Assembly (NCBI RefSeq): GCF_004798865.1
Contig: NW_025335856.1
Span: 10,736,803 to 10,800,802, forward strand
Source: Varanus komodoensis
Taxonomy: Eukaryota > Chordata > Lepidosauria > Squamata > Varanidae
DNA length: 64,000 nt
Reading direction: 5' to 3'
This document shows positions 44,190 to 55,039 of this stretch, piece after piece. The translations under genes were made by a program, and so were the position numbers. Position 1 is the first letter of the stretch. Every line of letters begins with the position of its first letter. A model generated the notes under the pieces. The model worked only from the letters and a program-made list of their open reading frames with translations, was not told the origin of the DNA and did no database searches.

Positions 44190-47100
44190 ATCAGACGAGG
44201 ATGTCTATTGACTCCGCCATTTGCATTTGGGGTTGTTTTTACTGGAACAGATTTAGACTGAAGAACCCTGGGTGACATGTATCAAGAGGAATCATCATTT
44301 TCTGATGGGCTTGGGGGTATTCTCAAAAGATGCATTTCCACCTCATAGAAGTAGCACCTCTGATGTGCGTTCGTCCTAGCAAATTGCAAAAGCTTGGCTC
44401 CCCAGGGCAAATGGGGGCTGTGGGGAGCGAAGTGAAGAGGGTACTTCTTGTTGAGCATAGTTTGTGGCAACGCCTTGATGCTTTTTGGAGCTGAAGAGTG
44501 TTTTTTGCTTCTGTTTTGAAATCCTGTGAGCAGAGCATCCTGGAGGCTTTTATAAATGTTCTCGTGTGATCCTGTTATATAAAAATAACAGCAATGAGGT
44601 AGAAAAAAAGCATCCACCACTCTGCACAGAGCATTCATTTCATCTAAAGGATGGGACCGAGGTTTTTAATTCCAAAGTTCCTGACTGGGTTCACTTTGTA
44701 CAATTGTATGCCCTTAATATTAGGAAAGGCTGGGAATATTATTTCATTTTGTTTTTGATTACGAATTATGGGGAAAATGCAAATGCCTTCAAATTTGAAA
44801 TAGAACTTGAGAATGTTGTGACATGGGGGTGAATGTGAGGCAAGTTGAACTAAAATATATGTCCATTGAGGCCTAGAGCATTGAGTTTTTACCTCTTCAA
44901 AGTTTGGATTTGAACCACTAGGTATACCATGAAGTTAGTGTTGAATTAGGGTGATCACCTCATTTCTCTTTGCTTTGCTTCTCCCCTGATAGACTCTTCT
45001 TCTTTAAGTTGCTGATACTTCATGGTTTTCTCCATGGTATACTCAGAATAGTTGTGCTGGTTGAATCTGGCCAGCACACATACATTAATTCATTTGCATA
45101 TGAATTGTCAAAATTCACACTTCCTTCACTTTTATGATGGAATGAATCTGAGATGGGGGGAAAATCAAATGCAAGAAAAAGTTTGTCTTGCAGATGAGTT
45201 TCTGAATCAGCCATACTTCCAAAGAAGCATCTTAACTTTGAATGAGATGAAGGGAGACCACATGAAAGCTCTTACTACTAATAGAACAACATTGTTAAAT
45301 AATATTTAGCTAACAGAAAAAGAGAAATTTCCAGTGGGAAAGAGGAAATACATTACAAGGTTGGTCCTGATCTCTTTAGGGATGTGCTTATAAGCACCTA
45401 GGATCTCTTCCTGGTCTTCAAAGCAGCTGGAGTTGCTCAGATCTCTTCCTTGAGCTTTTGTCTGTTGAGCATTCCAGTCCCTTTCTTTTTGGAATGATAT
45501 GGAATGTCATGGGGAGATTATAGCAAAGTATAATCAGCTATATGACTTATGAAGAATGTAACAATTAAACATATGCCATAGGATTTGCTGCAATAAAAGA
45601 ATCTTACTGATTTAGGGTCTCCTGTATTAGAATGCTAGTCTGCAACTGCAGAACTGAGACCACAGCAACCTGTGTCCCTGGCTGCTCATTCACTGGTCCA
45701 GATGGAAACACTGCAAGGTCCCTTCTGATCTTCCTTCTTGTGGTTCTCTGTCTGTAATTCAGGCTTCAATTGTTCAACTAGAATTGTACGAGAAATTAAT
45801 TTCAGGCCGTTTTTGTTCAGTATATCTCCTGTTTCTACGTTCAGACCAAACAGAGGCTTGGGTACAAACTGTTATTAAATTAATGCCATCCTGAAATTTG
45901 TCCTGACAGCATGTGCCCATTTGAAATATAGACAGACAGACAGACTTCTTGAAAGATATGCTTTAAGCAAGGGAGGGGGGATAATTTGTACATTTCAAAG
46001 GGACACACACTTGATGTGCCCAGTTGGAAGAATACAAATGGCAACATATATGGATGTTCATGTAAACATAAAAAATTAAAAAGCTCATAGCTAGATGTGG
46101 TCTTATCTTAGTATAGCCTTCCAGGAGGAATTTTGAAGAATGGTGAGCTCAGCTTTTGCTGCTTTGAACATCTTATTTGAACACAGAGAGCTATCCTCTG
46201 TAAAGTAAGACACATGGCCATCCTGTCATGAGAATGATACAGCTAATTGGGTGGGTTAGAAATTTGATACATATATAAATAAATGGTATATAACATAATG
46301 TCCATATATAGACACAGAATCTGGGCTTTTAAGGAAACAATTTATGTATGTTCATACAGGAGCCCTGCAACTTCCAACATTCCCCAGCCAGGTATATGGT
46401 CCCCATTTTGACATTTGGTCCTTGAATGGCCCCCTTAGCACCCATGATGCACATGTACTTATCCTAGATCTGACCCCAGGTACCTTAAGCAAAACAGCAA
46501 AGCTTTCATTAAAGAGTGCTTAGCCTTAGCAGAGAGTCTGATGAAGTGGAACCCCTGGCCCTCACCTCACCTGGTATGCCTGACAGTTTATTAGGCATTC
46601 ATATGCAAATACACACCAATATTTAAAGAAAAAAATCAGTGTGTATAGGCTTGAATTGTTCAGTCATCAAAGAAAATCCAGGACTGATAGCACGAATCAG
46701 ACCGGCGCATGCATAAGCTGGTTAGTGCTGAGTGAACTGAGAGCACTTTACCTGGCCCTGTTGCTACTGGAGCCGTGTAAATAGTGTGGCAACTATATTT
46801 ATCATGTAAATTACCTTATTAACCTTATAGCTTGCACAATGTTTTGCTAAACAAAGCTGTTAAAGTCACCATCAGTTACTCTATTATTCTGTTTTGATGT
46901 TGTTGTTGTTGGAATAATTTCATCTTTGTGTGGGTTTGCTATATGGTGGATATACAAGTTTCCACAGAGAAAAATCTTTTAATCAGATTCAAGATATTGA
47001 TGACTGTGCAGCTGGCAATGCATAATTATGGTTTCAACCTAACACCCTCCCCCATTTATTTAGAACTGCACTGAACACAGTGTTTCCTACTCAGCAGTTG

Positions 47101-47205
47101 GGGACGATTAATGCTAAATGCAGAAAGCATGCCGAGTATTAACTCTGATTTGTAGATTTACGCATAGTTAAAGCTATAGTGAATCAATGACTTGATTCAG
47201 CTGTA
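44190..47205. other. Unique sequence, no gene recognised
   Basis: Three kilobases with no recognised transposon except a short AGAC tetranucleotide run (about 45,929-45,943) and a TGTTGTTGTTG patch near 46,900. Frames up to 118 codons overlap on both strands without recognised domains. 44.28-44.58 kb is slightly GC-richer. Confidence 0.45.
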
Positions 47206-47209
47206 ATGC

Positions 47210-47590
47210 TAAGCCCTAATTTAGTGTTGCATGCATAATCTTCCCTAATCTTATAGCAGGCTGAAACCAGGAGCTATTGTTAGTTTAATATGATTTATCT
47301 AAACATGCTTGGCTCATAAACCACAGTTTGAAGTTGGTTTGTCCAAGCAAGCCATAGTTGAAATAAACCACAGTTTGTCCCTGTTCAGATGAACTGACAA
47401 ACAATTGATAGCTGAAAATGGAAACCGATACTTCAGATTTCTTTGCCACACTGAAATCAGTTAGAAACACATCAGTGTCTCCATTTAGTTATGTGTTTAG
47501 TACACATAACTAAACTGCAATTAGTCTCACATTGAAACAATGGTTTAATTGTCAATGGATTGACTTCCATGGTGGTACAAGTATATACTA
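47210..47590. repeat. Region of AAACCACAGTTTG motifs and a perfect hairpin
   Basis: AAACCACAGTTTG occurs at 47,318-47,330 and 47,365-47,377, and AAACAATGGTTT at 47,535. A perfect 13-bp inverted repeat, TTTAGTTATGTGT and ACACATAACTAAA with a 5-base loop, lies at 47,484-47,514. This looks like a degraded palindromic DNA transposon with internal near-palindromic repeats. It may be linked to the similar motifs at 47.77-47.82 kb. Confidence 0.55.
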
Positions 47591-47594
47591 CAGC

Positions 47595-47702
47595 CATCTC
47601 CAAGCTGGTGTCTTTCAGATGTTTTAGCTGCAGCTCCCCAAATTCCTGACTATGTTAACTAGACTGATAGAAGTTAAGTCCAACATATTTGAAGAGCATC
47701 AG
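47595..47702. mobile_element. Palindromic MITE remnant (CAGATGTTTTAGCTGCAGCTCCC)
   Basis: GTCTTTCAGATGTTTTAGCT then GCAGCTCCCCAAATTCC on the left; GATAGAAGTTAAGTCCAACA then TATTTGAAGAGCATC on the right. Same family as 9.7 kb, highly diverged. Confidence 0.6.
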
Positions 47703-47764
47703 AACTGGTGTAGGAGTCATCCTTGAGACCTGTTTGCCACATTGCAAGAAGAGTATTGGAGAGG

Positions 47765-47830
47765 CTGCCTTAACCATGGTTTGCTGAGTGCAGACATAGC
47801 AATTAAACCATTGTTTGAACATGTATTGGG
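47765..47830. repeat. AACCATGGTTTG motif pair
   Basis: CCTTAACCATGGTTTGCTGA (motif at 47,772-47,783) and TTAAACCATTGTTTGAACAT (motif at 47,805-47,817). Probably part of the same element as 47.2-47.6 kb, split by the MITE at 47.6 kb. Confidence 0.45.
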
Positions 47831-47869
47831 CTTCCCAAAGAGGTCTGCCGGGTGCTGTCACTACTTGCA

Positions 47870-48091
47870 TTTCAGCACCAGGAAAAAACTGCCCTCTTTT
47901 GAGGATATTTTGAGACCTGCTTATACAGCTCACTCTGCTCCAGCAGATTTTCCACCATCTCCCTCCCCCCACCCCCATAGTTGTAATGTATGATTGATTG
48001 TAATTAATATATTTTAATGTTGTTAGCCACTTAGAGAGCCCCGTCAAACTATTCAGCAGCATATAACTTTGAAAAACAAACAAATAAATAT
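47870..48091 (+). mobile_element. LINE 3' end (fragment)
   Basis: AACTGCCCTCTTTTGAGGAT then ATTTTGAGACCTGCTTATAC and TATATTTTAATGTTGTTAGC then CACTTAGAGAGCCCC, ending in CATATAACTTTGAAAAACAA then ACAAATAAATA. This is the 3' UTR and AAATAAATA tail of an L2/CR1-group LINE. Confidence 0.7.
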
Positions 48092-48144
48092 TGCGAACCA
48101 CACAGTTGCACATTTACATGTAATTCTTAACTGTCATTAAGGAG

Positions 48145-48185
48145 AACACACCATGATTAAGTGTTATGTTTGCACAGGGCAAAAG
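48145..48185. mobile_element. MITE terminus (complement of CAGGGCTGGTTCAGAC end)
   Basis: CCATGATTAAGTGTTATGTT then TGCACAGGGC is the complement of the terminus seen at 10,022. This could be the right end of the element that begins near 47.2 kb. Confidence 0.4.
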
Positions 48186-48189
48186 AATG

Positions 48190-48790
48190 ATACATCTCAC
48201 ATCTTGATTGCATAATGCATCAATTCTCCCTCTCTAGCTTTATCACTTAGAAATGTTAATGCTCTCTATTGTAAACGGCAATGGATAATGGAGATCCTCC
48301 ACATCTGTTTCCATTTAAAAATTTTGAGCTCCTCCGCTCACCCACCCACCCCCATTTGTGCACAGCTCATCCATAACAATCTTGCTCCCTACTTGTGAAG
48401 TCAGAGGATAGAAAGTGGCAGTGTGGAGCCAAAGCCAAACCCTTGCTAATGAATATTTGCAGCTGCTGGTGGGACCTGGCAACTGTCTGCCAGCTCTGGT
48501 GACAGGATTCATCTCGTAAAATGTACCTGCGATAAATATCAACTTGCAGCAATTAAGCAAGAGGCTGTTAATTCATGAATGGGCTTTGCACATGAGTGTG
48601 ACAGCAATTTTATTTTCCGGCTGCTTTGGAGTGCATTATTTTCTCCCCACCCGCTAAGGACGCTGGATGCCAGCACTCGTAAAGCCACAACTGTTGCAGC
48701 AGACACCCTCCTATTTATGAGCCTCAGCTGGTTCTGGCTAGGAATGGAAGAGATTTGGCAAACGCCTTGATTATAGCAGTGCAAGTGATG
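48190..48790. other. Strong candidate conserved regulatory element
   Basis: Six hundred bases free of repeats and dense in transcription-factor-like motifs. There is an octamer-like ATGAATATTTGCA overlapping GCTAATGAAT (48,448-48,465), CAGCTG E-boxes (48,463 and 48,727), TGACAG MEIS/TGIF-type sites, and an AATTAAGCAAG...TTAATTCATGAATG cluster (48,551-48,582). Minus- and plus-strand frames over it are short and overlapping. A developmental enhancer is the best guess, by composition only. Confidence 0.4.
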
Positions 48791-48794
48791 TAGG

Positions 48795-49885
48795 ACAGAG
48801 AGGAGGCTGAAGTGCCCTTCCTGAACACCTAAGGAGAGAAAGAAGAGATTGAGGGCTCTGGAAAAAGGGCATTTACTTCCTGCCCTACGAATAAGCTAGT
48901 GGGTTCTCTGGGCTTGGTAGGAGAGCTTGGCACTGGCTGGAAGCCTCCATAAGCAGAAGCCACAGTAAAGTGGTGAGCAAAAAGCTCATCTGAAGAAGCC
49001 CTTAACTTGGAACCTGGATGGTGCCAATGCTTCACCAGTTCGTCTCAGGAGACTCTTGCAAAGATGAGGCATCAGGGCTGGAAAGGCTGTCTTAAATTAA
49101 TTGAGCCAGCAGCAGGCATAGCACTCCTTCCTTTCTTTTTTTCTGTTTCCATATTGTGACACCATGTTGAGAACTGGGTTTTTATGTGTGCTTTAACTAG
49201 CCAGCCTGTGTATTAGATCTGCTGTCTGCCACTTTAAAGTGACAGGTTGTTCTTGAGAGCAGGAGACTTATTGCAATGCTTAAAACCACACTCTGAATCT
49301 AGCCTGGAAAGAGACAGATCCTCATGATTAGCTGATGTTTCTTCCCTTTCTTTTTCCCTCGTGCTCTCTCTGCCTTACCCCTATGCTCTCTTTTTTAAGC
49401 ATAGTGCAGGAGCTTGGTGGACAGAAATGTCTATTTCTGTTTTCTGTCTTCCAAAGCTGCATCTCAATGCAGCAAGGGGAGAAGGAGAGAGAGGCAGCAG
49501 ATCTAATGTTAGCAGAGTGGGCCCTGACAGCTTGGCACCCAAGGGAAACCTGTGCTTCCACTTCCAGCCCAGTCCCCTCTGGGCACAGCCAGCTGAACAG
49601 AAGAGTTCATGAGGATCAGCTACAAAAAGAAAACAATTTGGATGTTGAGGCCCTGGAGTTAAGAAGTGCAGAGAGCTAGTCTGGTGAGGGTTTTCACATT
49701 CAATCAGCATCAAAGTCCATGCTGTGCTCTCATATATACATACATACATACAGCATGCAGGTATCTCCAAATGAGATTAATGTCATCTACTTAACTGACC
49801 CACTTAATTCATTGAGGTTGGAATCATGTCGTCTTTTCAGAGACACATCATGCAGTGATTGGAGAGTTCAGGGTCACATCATATG
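48795..49885. other. Unique sequence, no gene recognised
   Basis: Several overlapping frames of 80-129 codons on both strands at 49.33-49.77 kb, with no recognisable domain. An (ATAC)n patch lies at about 49,735-49,751. Confidence 0.4.
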
Positions 49886-49892
49886 GATATAA

Positions 49893-50100
49893 TATTTATT
49901 TATTTATGTGCAGGATTCACACACCTCCCAGTTAACTGCATCTTCTGTGTAGCTAATGACAATAGTTTAAAAAAGTATCCAAAAAACAACCAACAAAAGT
50001 TCCAAACTCAAGCAGAATGCAACTCAAACTCAGTTCAGGATTACATCAATAAAAACAAAGCCAAAGACTGCAAAACATTAAAACAGCTGAGCTGGAATGC
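49893..50100 (-). mobile_element. LINE 3' tail (fragment)
   Basis: Plus orientation begins with a TATTTATTTATTTATG run (complement of the AAATAAATA tail), then CTAATGACAATAGTTTAAAA then AAGTATCCAAAAAACAACC. This matches the complement of a squamate LINE 3' UTR. Confidence 0.65.
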
Positions 50101-50104
50101 TGAA

Positions 50105-50495
50105 TGATTTTTTTATTTATTTGATTTTTAATGAGATGCTTTATTTCTTTATTTCATTTCTGCACCACCCAATAGCCGAAGCTCTTTGGCTGGTGTAAAA
50201 CACATTAAATACAATATCAAATAAAACAACAGTAAAAATCATTTTAAAAGATTAACGATACAGAATTTAAAACCAAATGTAAAACAAAAATAAAAAGCTA
50301 CAACAGCTTAGATCCATTAAGATCCATTGAAGCAGCTAACAAAGCCCCGGCATAATAGCAACTAATTAAATGTCCTCCAGTAGAAGGCTGTTGAAAAGGT
50401 GCCAGGGGGCCACCATTGACAAGGCTCCTCTCCGTGTCACAAGCAACTGAGCCTCCCTTGGAAGTGCCCATTGGACACAGTGCTTTTAGTTTATT
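50105..50495 (-). mobile_element. LINE 3' end (fragment)
   Basis: Starts with a T-rich TTTATTTATTTG run, then CACCACCCAATAGCCGAAGC then TCTTTGGCTGGTGTAAAAC, a diagnostic 3' UTR block of squamate CR1-group LINEs in complement. Further on, AGGTGCCAGGGGGCCACCAT then TGACAAGGCTCCTCTCC comes from the last coding region. Confidence 0.75.
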
Positions 50496-50499
50496 GATA

Positions 50500-51035
50500 C
50501 TAACTTCAAATATGTATTTACAAATTTAAGTTAACGTATGCACATATTATGCAGATCCACTTGCTTTGGTCCACTATTTTGGAGATTCACAAGTGGCACC
50601 CTAATTCCAATCAGTCCTTTGATGAGAAGTGATGGGTGTTGTTGGAAGGATGGTAAATATGAGAGGAGGTGATTATGCATTAAAGGTTAAAACCACCAGT
50701 CTGGAGTAGACCTGAAAACAGATTAGTAGCCAGTGCAGGTGAGAGATTAAAGCAAATGCTTGTTTAAAGCACTGTGTATTTTAAGCAACTTTTGAATTAG
50801 GTCATGATAGTGTGTGAGAGATTTATAATGCAGGAGACTGGCCTAGCTTAATTGTTGACCAAGAAACTTGGCTACACTACCTGCTGTAGAAGAGAATGTG
50901 GCATTAGAGTTTGCCACCTGCAGAATTTTGGTTTCTTAGTCAAGGGTTTTTAGCTAGTGGTATCCATAACCCCAGTTCTGTACCCCACTTATTTTATTAT
51001 GGTTATCCACCTGCAACTATAATTAGCACTATCAG
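50500..51035. other. Unique sequence, no gene recognised
   Basis: About 0.5 kb between two antisense LINE fragments. An AATTCCAATCAGTCC...GATGGGTGTTGTTGG pair near 50,605-50,650 faintly recalls MITE arms but is too diverged to call. Confidence 0.4.
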
Positions 51036-51044
51036 GACTGAGAT

Positions 51045-51480
51045 ATGTATTTTTGTTGCATGCCCTAAAGATCTCTCTGAATTACAGCAACCCTATGAAT
51101 GAGGCCTCCAAGATGCCCCGCGCTGACAGCCCTGCTTAGCTCTTGTAAATTCAAGGCTGTGGTTTCCTTTATGGAATAGATCCATCTCAAAGTTGGCCTC
51201 TTCCTCCTCCTGCCTTTGACTTCTGCCAAGACTTATTGTCTTCTCCAGGGCGTGTTGGCTTCTCGTGGTGTGCCCAAAGCAATGCAGTTTCAGGTTTGCC
51301 AGTTTTGCTTCCAGGGAAAGTTCTGGATTGATTTGATCTGGACCCAGTTGTCCTTTCTGTCAGTGCAGGCTATTCACAAAACTCTTCTTCAGCACCATGG
51401 TTCATCCACATCCATTGTCTTCCTGTCTGCTTTCTTGACTGTCCAGCTTCCAAAGATGGGTGATGTGAATTAGCAACTTT
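51045..51480 (-). mobile_element. Bov-B (RTE) LINE C-terminal fragment
   Basis: Translated on the minus strand it shows the hallmark Bov-B C-terminus in order: DVDEPWC-stop-RR (canonical EPWCWRR), then WI/LACTD (canonical W-TD/AR), then LEAKLANLKLHCFGH (canonical KLKLQYFGH), LEKTI, GRSQRQEEEE (canonical GGRRRRG), a MDL/W-D segment and a HRVA-like end. At least one in-frame stop sits where the family has Trp. Bov-B is known from squamates and ruminants through horizontal transfer. This copy is short and old. Confidence 0.85.
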
Positions 51481-51484
51481 TGTT

Positions 51485-52150
51485 TGTTTTGTGTCGGTTT
51501 GTTTTAATCCCATAAACTCAGGGAGAACCACTGAAAACCCAAGCCTCTCCTATCTACGTTCTTATCATCTATCTATCTACATAATCCTAACTATCCTTTT
51601 TACTGATTCTAGCATATAACTCTAGTGAGTGTACATGTGTGTGAGAAAGATTATTTTTATCACATATATAGACTAGAGAGGACAGAGGAAACTAGCACAG
51701 AACTATTCTAAGAAATGATCCAAAACTGGTCTGCTAGAATTTGAGGTTGGACTGCTTCAGACTGAAAGGAGGGGTATGTGACCATCATAGCAGGGAGACA
51801 ACTGTGCAAAATTGTTACCTTTCAATGTGCTCATTTTCTATTTTCAAGCATTTGTTGCAATGCAGCAATAACAACAACAAACATCCCCACCTACACTCCT
51901 GTTTAAAAGAGAGCACTTTTAAACTTATTTCTTTTACTAACAATTCTCTGTGCACTTCAAATTGCCAGAAGCAGACATGCGACAGTGTTTTTCCGGATGC
52001 ATTATAGGAGAGGGGTTCAGAGTAGATGGCAGCCCCTGCTTGGTGGTTTTCCACCACAGAATGGCACTAAAGAATATCTTCATACTGAAAGGCTACAGGT
52101 GGAACTGGGAAAGTGGGACAACATTCTTTGCTAGGGGAGGGCAAATCTGT
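51485..52150. other. Unique sequence, no gene recognised
   Basis: Contains a short ATCT tetranucleotide patch (about 51,567-51,580) and a CAATAACAACAACAAAC patch near 51,864. No coding feature. Confidence 0.45.
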
Positions 52151-52164
52151 ATGTTTTGCTGACA

Positions 52165-52485
52165 CAGTAATAGTGATCAGCTAAAATCCAAGCAGATTTA
52201 AAAGCAATGAGCACCAAAAGCTAAAAGCAGATAAAACAATAAAAACATTATGTTAAGAACAAGGTAGCATTAAAACTGGCTGGTCAGGAAGACGTGTGTC
52301 TAAACAAATATGCCTTCAGCAGGTACTGAAAACAGCTGAATGCCAGTGCCTACCTGACTTAGCAAAACCAGGGATCATCTAGAAATGGTGCCAACTCCCT
52401 GAAAGCTCCTCTCCTGCTGGGTCATTGGTCTGCTGGACCCACCAGAAGAATATCCTCCAAAGACCTCTTGGGCTATGGAAGACAG
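52165..52485 (-). mobile_element. L2/CR1-group LINE 3' end (fragment)
   Basis: On the minus strand a segment translates as FQYLLKAYLFRHTSS, matching the family's FRRLLKTHLF-type end. The UTR follows with runs such as AAACAATAAAAAC in plus orientation. The preceding LWN-LP motif has decayed. Confidence 0.65.
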
Positions 52486-52489
52486 ACGC

Positions 52490-53155
52490 CAACCCTGTTG
52501 TGAAATCACATCATTCTGCTGGCTCTTCTCCTGCCACTTGGCTAGTCTTCCCCAACACAGAACCCATGAAATGCTTTGAGCCTGAAATCCCAGCAGCTGT
52601 TTTTAACATCACTAATGTCCAGGAATACTAAGTGTTTAGAAAAATAGGATTATCTTGATTTGGGAGAATAGCAGTTTGTAAAATGTCCTAAGATTAACTT
52701 CTTATTTGAGATGTTGCCAATTAGGATATTTAGGGGTTAGAAGATTGGCAAAATATGATTAATACATGTGGGGTGGTAGAAGTAGGTTTTGGGGAGTAGG
52801 GGAGCAAGGATGGGTAAGATTTTTTTCCCCCTGCGTGCTTCTAAATGGCTGAGAAACTTTGCAAGAATTCATTTGTTCTTTTCCAGAAGATCTCAGGCAA
52901 TTTCCCTACTAATCCAAGGTGAGATTTTGAGGGCATGCCCGTCTCTTGTTCTGTTTTCTCCATGAATCCATTCTTATCGATTCAGCACTTTGCATGCATA
53001 TCCCAGCTTTAGGGCTTTTATCTGATCTGCACTAGACCTTGCAAATGTGGGCAACCTCCGTTTTGTACTGATTTGCCTATAAATGCTGCATGGTATCAAT
53101 TATCATGCCATAATCCCCTGGAAGCAAACCTCAGGCTGCTATGAGAAACAGTGCT
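52490..53155. other. Unique sequence, no gene recognised
   Basis: No recognised repeat. Possibly continuous with the candidate conserved block that follows. Confidence 0.35.
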
Positions 53156-53159
53156 AGAA

Positions 53160-53525
53160 ACTCAGAGAGTCCTCTGTTTCCAGAGTGCAATCATTTGTAA
53201 TCTTGAGATCAATGGGATGATGTGTTTTGTGAATTTTAATGAATAAATCGCATTTGCATTTGTTGTTTGTGTTTTGCTGCTTTCTGATACTTTAAGAAGT
53301 AGCTATAGTGATAATTACCAAATCTTCTATATTTATAAGGTGGGGGGAGAGTGAGTGAGCCAGAATCTCTGTGTCTTTCATAAATATCCAACTGGGCAAT
53401 TATCTCCATAAGGTATGTGCTGGATTTTTGTTGATTTCATCCTCCATCCAATAAATGTTAAGATTCAGTAATTATCACAAGAATGGGACGTGACATTTAC
53501 AAAACAGATACATAACAAAAAGGGA
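53160..53525. other. Repeat-free block, candidate conserved non-coding element
   Basis: Dense AT-rich motifs: TTTTAATGAATAAATCGCAT then TTGCATTTG, GTGATAATTACC, TCAGTAATTATCAC, CTTTCATAAATATCC. The pair GTGATAATTACC and GTAATTATCAC are inverted relatives about 160 bp apart (about 53,309 and 53,469). Regulatory function is inferred. Confidence 0.35.
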
Positions 53526-53529
53526 TGCC

Positions 53530-55035
53530 ACAAAGTCATTAAAATTCTGATATCAAAACAGTTCTTCCAGTTTCTCTTTTGCTTGATTTTTTTCTTTTGT
53601 TTTATATGGAACATTGCAGCTCCCAATTAAAATGCCTTTTTTTTTGTTCTTTTTTTTCTTCCCAGGGGTTTTATTGTCCTTCAAAGGAGCTGAAATGACT
53701 GAAGTGGGGCATAACATTTTCAATTTCCAAACTTCCTAGAAATAGCAGGGGCCAGTAGTTAGCCTTTCCCCTATTTTGTGGAAAGGATAAATTTAAAGAA
53801 TAAGAAGGAAGTCCACATTTCTGCTAATCTCCACAAAGATTCTGCATGTCTCACAAGCAATTGGTCATATTTGGATGATCATATTTCATCTTAATATGCA
53901 GAAGCCTTATTTCATTTGAAAGTATTGGAAACTGTTTGAAACTATGGGAAACTATTTCACAGGAAACTAGAGTTATTTTCAGAAGCAGGGGAGTCTCTTT
54001 TGTGCATTCAAAAACCACAGTCCTTTTTCCTTGCAAAGCATCCTTTATTGACCAAAAATCGCAAAGCACCCAGAATGAATCATTGAACATGCATAGAGCA
54101 GTTTGTTGAACCCAAACCAGTTTGGAGCTCCAGGAGTCCTCCTTATGAGCATGCCTGGGCTCCATTCCTTGCAGAGTGGCCTTCTGAAAATGAGTATGCC
54201 TCTGCTCTGCACACCAGTCCTCTAATTGGGCTGGTCTCCTCTGTTGAAGCTGCATCATGGGGTCAAAAGATGGGGCCACCTGGTGTGTGTCTGAGGAACT
54301 TCCCACCAGTTGTACATCTTGGTTATTCCTTGAGAACAAGTGCCCAAAGCACTTTCTCACACCCAAAAGTTATCAGTTTAGAACAAGCCAGAGTCTTACA
54401 TTCAGTCATGGTTTAACATCCTGGCTTATCCCAAATCTGTTAAGCACAGTTTTTCACTTTAGACAAAATAAGGAATTAGGGTTAACTGAACACATTCTGT
54501 TCCCATATATGTTGAATGTGAACCAACTGAACTGCATTCCAGCAGCAAAACCAAAATCAGGAAGTTATTAAGTTCCACAGTGTACCCTGAGAAAACTGGA
54601 CAACTGGTAAGAAACTTGGCAGAATAGGGGAGATGGCCTTAATTATGTTTCATGCCAATTTGGAGGTAGAAAGAACAAGACATAGATAATTTACAGGAGT
54701 TTAAATGATGGTATGTTTCAATGTGGATGGTACTGATTGCCCATTAAGTACTCAAAATGTGGAGTGACATTTTCAGTTGCCTAGGTTCCACACACCCATT
54801 CCAGGGAATGGAGAAACCTGCGATTAGCTCTACCACTCTTCAGTAATGGCCATCGAGCTCCAAGGCAATGGCGAAGTTAGAATGAACTACAGCATACGAT
54901 GTCATGATCTATGCATATTGACTGAGCAACACATTTTTATGGTATGACTCTTAACAGCTTTAACTCCTGGTCATTCTGGAACTTAAACCCTTAACCCAAC
55001 AAGGGACAGGGTTACCTGGAAAACCACCTTCTCTC
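53530..55035. other. Unique sequence holding the longest open frame (171 codons)
   Basis: A minus-strand frame at 53,851-54,366 encodes 171 residues from an ATG. I recognise no domain, signal peptide or compositional coding signal. It has no neighbouring exon or obvious polyadenylation site, and a 104-codon plus-strand frame overlaps its start. I regard it as a chance frame. T-rich runs lie near 53,637-53,660. Confidence 0.35.
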
Positions 55036-55039
55036 ACAC

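Noticed and set aside
47655-48113. 152-codon minus-strand frame as a gene
   Set aside because: Runs antisense through a MITE and a LINE 3' tail.
49335-49770. Coding exon cluster suggested by overlapping 114- and 129-codon frames
   Set aside because: The frames lie on opposite strands, have no domain and no clear splice sites.
50600-50655. Another CCAGATG-family MITE
   Set aside because: The two candidate arms are too diverged to separate from chance.
53851-54366. 171-codon minus-strand open frame as a gene
   Set aside because: No recognisable domain, no matching splice or polyadenylation signals, overlapped by a plus-strand frame. The length is within what chance gives in 64 kb.
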